Made by a program: the position numbers and the translations under genes. Below are positions 58,715-64,000 of a stretch of DNA of 64,000 nucleotides, piece after piece. Origin of the DNA: Okapia johnstoni (taxonomy: Eukaryota > Chordata > Mammalia > Artiodactyla > Giraffidae); NCBI GenBank assembly GCA_024291935.2, contig CM044309.1, positions 96,373,628 through 96,437,627 on the forward strand. The letters run 5' to 3'. The notes beneath the pieces are model-generated. The model was given only the letters and a program-made list of their open reading frames with translations. It was not told the DNA's origin and did not search any database. How positions within the stretch are numbered: position 1 is the first letter of the stretch; every line of letters starts with the position of its first letter.

Positions 58715-59015
58715 CAAAAACCAAGTTCACAGATACAGAGAACAGACTGGTGATTGCCAGAAGTGAAGTGATTGGGAGATGGGCAAAATGGGTGGAATCA
58801 AAAGGTACAAACGTCTAGCTATAAAATAAACAACTTCTGGGGATGTAAGGTACAGCAGGGTCATACAGTTAGCAATATTGAACTGCATATTTAAAAGTTG
58901 CTAAAAGAGTAAACCTTAAAAGTCCTTATCACAGGAAAAAGATTTTTTTGTATGGTGAAGGATGTTAACTAGACCTATTATAGTAATCATTTTGCAATAT
59001 ACATAAATATCAAAT
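58715..59015 (+). repeat. L1 3' UTR relic
   Basis: ACAGATACAGAGAACAGACT, GGTGATTGCCAGAAGTGA, CTGGGGATGTAAGGTACAGC and TTTTGCAATATACATAAATA keep the L1MA-type order. Confidence 0.7.
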
Positions 59016-60492
59016 AAAAAGTTTAACATATAAAGTTATTTTTATATCTAGATGCATGTCACATTACCTCTTCTGTTAAAGTGTGTTATCAAAGTAATTT
59101 TTAAGGAGTTTACTGGGAAAGAGGTTCCATGACCTCCAGGTAGCTCATTTCTGTTATTAAATGTGGAGGAAAGCTGCTTACTGTGACCTGAGAAATAAAC
59201 TCACATAGTCTTCAAAATAGTGGCAAATCAAGTATGTGCATTCTTTCATCTGTCCCTACCTTTTCATTTCTCTATCCTTCAGTCATAATATATATATGCC
59301 AACATTGTACTGCTTCTTTAATCTTTAGAATTATATTTGGATTTATGATCTTTTTATTTTATAATTTTCATTGTTTTCTTTCCGATTTTTCATGTTCTAC
59401 TTAAGTCTTAGATCTGAAAATAAACATTATTCTGAGAAACTAATAAATATTAATATTGCTGAATGATATAGATCAACTTTTACATTTGTGTCACTTATTC
59501 TATGACCTTGAGGAAGTTACATTGATTCTCTGAGTTTCTGTTTTTTTGGCTGTAATCCCAAAGTTACCATAAGAGATAAATTAGAGTATAACTCTCTTGG
59601 CTGTCTGGTAGATATCGAAAGTGTCCTTCTTCCTTCTTTGGTAACTGCATCCTTTTACACTTTAGACCATCATTATGTTGAGTTTTAACTATCCCTGCAT
59701 TGTATTTAGATTTTTTTGTTTGTTTGTTTTGCATTTGTTTAAAAAAAAAAAAGGGCAATGTATAAAAGAAAAAGAAAGCAAAGACACCAACCTGTGGAAT
59801 GGCCTCTGTCTTGTCTTGGAGGGGATCATGGTGAACTCTGGATCAGGCAAAGCAGAAGGAATCTCAGTATTGTTTGTGGAAGATGTGTTGTTTCTGGCAC
59901 CTGGAATTTAAATTCTTTAATTCTTTTCTCATCAAATATCCCCCTTATGTAAAAAAAGATCTCAGACTATGTTGTTGAGCAAGCACTAAATCACGTGATC
60001 TCTGATTCGCAATTACCCTTGCAGACTCAGTAAAGGAGTTGAGAAAATACTGGATTGCCAATAACAAGAAGGAAAGATCCTTAACTTTTACTTAATTGCT
60101 AGTTGTTTCTTAATCGCTAGTTACATCGAAGCTAGTCAGTTGAATGTATTCCTTTACACCCTTACTTGGCTTTTGAAAATTAGATAAGAGAAACTGATCT
60201 TGCTGTTTTTATTCCTTCACCTTCCTATGAATAAGAGGAACTGGTGATATTTTTGGAATTTACCTGCATGGTTTTCATTTTCCTGGGATTGATTTAGGAC
60301 ATCTGAGTTAAACCATCCACTTTTCTTCACTCAACATTCACTCGAATCCAGTTTCTGCTCACCTTACCCCAGGTCCAGGTTGAATTGTCTGTATATAAGA
60401 ATGAGGAGGGTCAGGGAAACCAAGAACTGAGGCTCTGAATGGACTTGTTTTGTGGTATCCCTTTAAAGGAAGACATAAAAATAACAGACATT

Positions 60493-60696
60493 AGTTGTTG
60501 TTGTTCAGTTGCTAAGTTATTTCTGACTTTTTTGTGACCCCATGGACTGTAGCCCGCTGGGCTCCTCTGTCCATGGGATCCTCCAGGCGAGAATGCTGGA
60601 GTGGGTTGCCATTTCCTTTTCCAGGGGATCTTCCCAACCCAGAGATCAAACCTGTGTCTCCTGCTTGGCAGCAGATTCTTAGCCACTGAGCCACCT
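60493..60696 (-). repeat. Bov-tA SINE with 8-bp target duplication
   Basis: A reverse copy from GTTGTTGTTCAGTTGCTAAG to AGCCACTGAGCCACCT. CAGACATT flanks it at 60485-60492 and 60697-60704. Confidence 0.92.
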
Positions 60697-60799
60697 CAGA
60701 CATTTACTGGCAGACAGACTCACTGCAGGGGCTGATGGCTGTCACCAAAGTCATGGTACATTTTTGTCATCATGTTAGGCTAGAAACCTTACCTTCTCC

Positions 60800-63183
60800 T
60801 TCTCCACCTTTTCTCTCTTGAGTCTTCATAGGGTGTCAACATTTTTGCCTGAGAGACCATTCCAAACTACCCAATAGATCATAAATGAGTTAAATCATCC
60901 AGTTAATAAAAATCTGCCATGACCTCATCCAACACCTATTTCCACCTGAAGAAGAGATCCCAAGTCCCCATGTACTTCCTTCCTGCTGGGGAGGATTCAG
61001 AAAAAGTATCAGCTTTAAAAAAAAAAAAAAAGGAAAGATACTGATAAAAATACACATGCAATCACTTTCTTACATCATGTTTATTAATAGTTATTAACTG
61101 CAGAGAATAGTTTAGTTTTTGCTAAATGGTTAAGGAAGTACTCATATAAATTTGTTGCCAAGCAGTTTTATTATAACAATGTTACCACTCTTAAAGTTTT
61201 AATATATACTGTTTAAAATTTATAATACATCAAGTAAAAAGATAGTTTTTAAAGAGTTTTTCTGCTTAAAACATTTTTTATTTTTAGTGAAAAAAATACA
61301 GACACATTTTTGCTTTGAATTTAATTTTACATGGCAAATCCATTGTAGGTCCTCTTAGATAAGAGTGATCTACTTTTCTTTCAAAACTCCCTTAATTTCA
61401 TTTTCCCCCTTATTTGACTTTACTACTATGGCATAGTTTCCTTTGCAGTTTGGCAGTGCAGCGAAATTCCCATTTCATGAATTGGATTTTAAGAGGAAAT
61501 ATTAGAATACCTTGAGAATCTTGGAAACACTTCTGAACTTGGAACAAGGGTTATTCTGATTATTAGTTTAATTCTCAGGCATAAACAGAGTCACAAGTCA
61601 ACTGTGTGTGTTCTAGACCCCAGAGCAAGCTTCTGTTGAGAACAGGCCCAAGGGCAACTTCCTCAGGACCTGCAAGGCTGCTCCAAAGGGTCTAGTTCCT
61701 CTCACCTCAAGATGGCACCCTGCAGACCTTGTTGCTACGGCAGCCTCGTTTTGGAAGAAGTGATTGCCCGTGCTTGTTGGGCTTTCTGATAGTCATGACA
61801 CCAGGAAGAGGGAAGAATGCTAGATGTAAGGACATTTTATGGGGTCTCCTCCCTGCCAGGAATCCTCAGGACTGCACCCTTCTGGGTTAAAACACAAACA
61901 CTTAATACTTTGCCTTTCATCTGAAAACAAATATAGATTTGAATATGGCAAAAACCAGAAAGGAGTATTTTATATACAATTAGAGATAATAGAGCTAAAC
62001 ATTGACCTTGTAAAGACTCAGCTAAGACAATAATGTTAATAAGAGGTAGGGTGCTCTCAATGGGATAAAGGATGAGGACCTTGAATGATCAGGAATGATT
62101 TGAAGAACTGCACTGCCATCAGGGTAACACACGTGAAATGACATATTCTAAGCCGCCACTAACCTAACATGGTTATACTCAAGGATTAAATTGTGGTAGC
62201 AGCTTCCTTTAAAAGGAGTGAGGCTTAATAAAATTAAGTTCCTGATAATCTCTTTCTATATCCCTTTTTGACCTGAAACACAGCATATAATACATATTCA
62301 CAAATTTCACGATGTGTTGCTCTATTCAGAGGCCTCTTTTGCTTGTGAGAAAAGCCATATTTTGTATTCCTAGGAAGTCTGTAGACATTGTTAACATGAT
62401 AAATATCACTACACGTCATATGTAAGTTACATCTACCTACTAACATTTAAAAAATAAAGAATAATTTTCAAAGACTATTAACACAGGATTGTTGTTTTTG
62501 ATAAGTGTAGGGAGGGGCTTAATGTAAAATATTTTCTTTAGGTAGATCCTTTCAAGATGATTTAAAAAAACACAAAAATATTTACACCATACTGAACTTT
62601 CCTAAATTTCCTATGATACTTCTATTTCAAAACTGTCTTATTGTGAGAGTATGAGGAGTATAGATGCAGCAAGTTTAATGTGTAAACCAATACCCTTAGC
62701 TTGAGCAAAAGATGTCCCTAGGGTCTCCCAACACCAAGAAGATGGCAGAAGTTCAAATGCAACTATTTTCTTTTTCCCAAGCAGCTCAAAATGCTTTAGC
62801 AAAGACTTTATGATTCTTACATCATTACTAATGATGTAAGCAAAGGTGAAAAATTCAAGAACTGAGGGTCTTGACTCCAAGTCCTTAATCCACTAAAACA
62901 CACTGCATTTGAAGTTTAAAAATTATTAGGAACTTTCCCCACTGCATATGGTCTTAAGATATTTTGGAAAACATTTAAGATCTACTAGGACTTGAATTTG
63001 AGAAGTGAGAGTGACCACAAATCCAGTGTGGAGATATAAACTAGACAATTTAGACTGTAATCACGACCAGTTGATGAAAGAGTAGCAAATAAGTGCCAAA
63101 TCAGACCAATACTGTGAGATTTGCTGTGCTATTTTGAATAATTTGGTTCAAGTATCTGTATTTGGCCAGTATGTAATTCCAGT
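60800..63183 (-). other. DSG3: Probable DSG3 3' UTR and downstream flank
   Basis: This is AT-rich sequence directly after the DSG3 stop, with no Bov SINEs between about 60.7 and 63.2 kb, which is unusual for this window and fits a transcribed 3' UTR. Minus-strand AATAAA signals (TTTATT on plus) occur near 61278, 61164 and 61079 and are candidate poly(A) sites. The true end cannot be fixed by reading. No coding exon is visible. Confidence 0.45.
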
Positions 63184-63807
63184 TCACTCTGTCAGACGGG
63201 AACAAGGATCTTCTGTAAAGATCTTACTGCCTGATCCTCGTAGCTCTGTAGGACCATGTAGGTTGCCAGTAATACTAGGAATGGGACAAATCACTCTTTC
63301 CGTCACTATCACATTTTGCGTGAGAAATGGATCAAAAACGGCAGCGGGAGGTTGCACAAGGGAACCAGAAGAAGCCGAGTAAGTCTCCGTTACCAGATAG
63401 CTACCATGCTGCAAAGGGTCAGCGATGGGAACAGCGGGCTGAAGGACAGAGCTGGAAGCAGACAGCACAGATGCTCCCTGGCTGCCTGACAAAGTCTGGT
63501 ACCTAACAGACTCTGACTGCTGGACTTGCACGTGTTGGCCACAGGCATCAACCCTAGAACCGCTGTCTTTGGTAGGCAGCTGAGAGCTTTTGGTTTCATC
63601 ATCCATCCCGAGGCTTATCTCGGCCAGCTTTTTAAACTTGGGGCCGAGGGAGTCCAAGAAGCTCTCGTCAAAATCGTCGGCAATAAAACTGCAACAACCC
63701 AGGGAGCCGACGGGAGAACTGGGAGCATCGATTCCTTCGTTATCATAGATCAACAAGCAGTCATTTGCTTCCTGGCCGTCGTCTTCGTCTGCACAGGCAA
63801 ATGCTTT
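63184..63807 (-). CDS. DSG3: Desmoglein-3 terminal coding exon (C-terminal 207 residues)
   Basis: The acceptor CACCTTTAG precedes AAAGCATTT, giving KAFACADEDDGQEANDCLLI, then NEG and SSPVGSLGCCSFIADDFDES. LDSLGPKFKKLAEISLG is the intracellular cadherin segment that binds plakoglobin. SGSQGASVL, DPLQHGSYLVTETYSAS and LTQNVIVTERVICPI are desmoglein C-terminal repeat sequences. The frame ends EDPCSRLTE with TGA at 63186-63184. Human DSG3 ends CSRLI, so this tail differs and is one residue longer. The other DSG3 exons are to the right. DSG3 is the pemphigus vulgaris antigen of stratified epithelia. The match to DSG3 is better than to DSG1 or DSG4. Confidence 0.95.
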   Translation of the reverse strand, partial: KAFACADEDDGQEANDCLLIYDNEGIDAPSSPVGSLGCCSFIADDFDESFLDSLGPKFKKLAEISLGMDDETKSSQLPTKDSGSRVDACGQHVQVQQSESVRYQTLSGSQGASVLSASSSVLQPAVPIADPLQHGSYLVTETYSASSGSLVQPPAAVFDPFLTQNVIVTERVICPIPSITGNLHGPTELRGSGSKIFTEDPCSRLTE

Positions 63808-64000
63808 CTAAAGGTGGAGAGAAGAGGAGAAAAGGAACTGTAAGAGACACTCAGTGGAAGGATGTAATACCTTTCGTAGAACTCAATGTTTGATCCTGAC
63901 TGTGTGATTGAGGTAATCCATCGAAGTCATATACGGGTGTGAGAGTTGGACCATAAGGAAGGCTGAGCGCCAAAGAATGGATGCTTTCTAATTGAGGTGC

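Larger units (their letters stand above)
46553..60800. other. Intergenic interval upstream of DSG2
   Basis: It holds SINEs, BovB and L1 pieces, microsatellites and MIR relics, listed separately. Stretches without a named element include 48200-49560, 49640-50460, 50900-52650, 53150-55140, 55700-56520, 56860-57430, 57800-58080 and 59030-60480. No family-recognisable protein frame was found. Enhancers for DSG2 or DSG3 may lie here but leave no readable signature. Confidence 0.8.

Overview
The window is nuclear genomic DNA from a ruminant, most likely cattle or a close relative. It is full of tRNA-Glu-derived SINEs of the Bov-tA/Bov-A2 and CHR types, BovB LINE 3' ends and ruminant-type L1 tails, which together mark Pecora or Bovidae. 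I cannot tell cattle from sheep or goat by reading alone. There are no bacterial, phage, CRISPR or organelle features.

Two neighbouring desmosomal cadherin genes lie on the minus strand. DSG2 (desmoglein-2) starts in a CpG island near 45.5-46.5 kb (ATG at 45991-45989) and runs leftward through 12 complete coding exons. It leaves the window inside exon 13 (58..1). Every junction has AC on the left and CT on the right of the exon in plus-strand reading (GT donor, AG acceptor on the minus strand), and the joined frame stays open for 1,931 coding nt. It includes a 36-nt microexon at 27879-27914. Exon sizes 36-135-162-145-167-138-186-266-143-228-228 agree with the human DSG2 layout as I recall it. 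Upstream of DSG2, at 63184-63807, is the terminal coding exon of DSG3. This fits the mammalian order DSG1-DSG4-DSG3-DSG2-TTR read 5' to 3'; TTR would be expected off the left edge.

Layout: 1-46 kb is DSG2, with an 18-kb first intron (27915-45952) and many SINE, LINE and DNA-transposon insertions. 45.5-46.5 kb is the CpG-island promoter and first exon. 46.6-63.2 kb is the DSG3 to DSG2 intergenic interval, which also holds the DSG3 3' UTR at its right end. 63.2-64 kb is the end of DSG3. Both products are single-pass calcium-dependent adhesion proteins of desmosomes whose cytoplasmic tails bind plakoglobin and plakophilins.

I found no new multi-gene system. The points most worth a second look are: a 36-bp-stem, pre-miRNA-like hairpin in intron 1 (38733-38819); a perfect 18-bp inverted repeat (41654-41693); a Bov-tA SINE about 30 nt beyond the exon 12 donor that would be read in frame on intron retention; a TA-flanked TIR transposon (12851-13316); a chimeric CHR/BovB insertion with a 14-bp target duplication (52664-52932); and an unexplained CpG-bearing open frame at the right edge.
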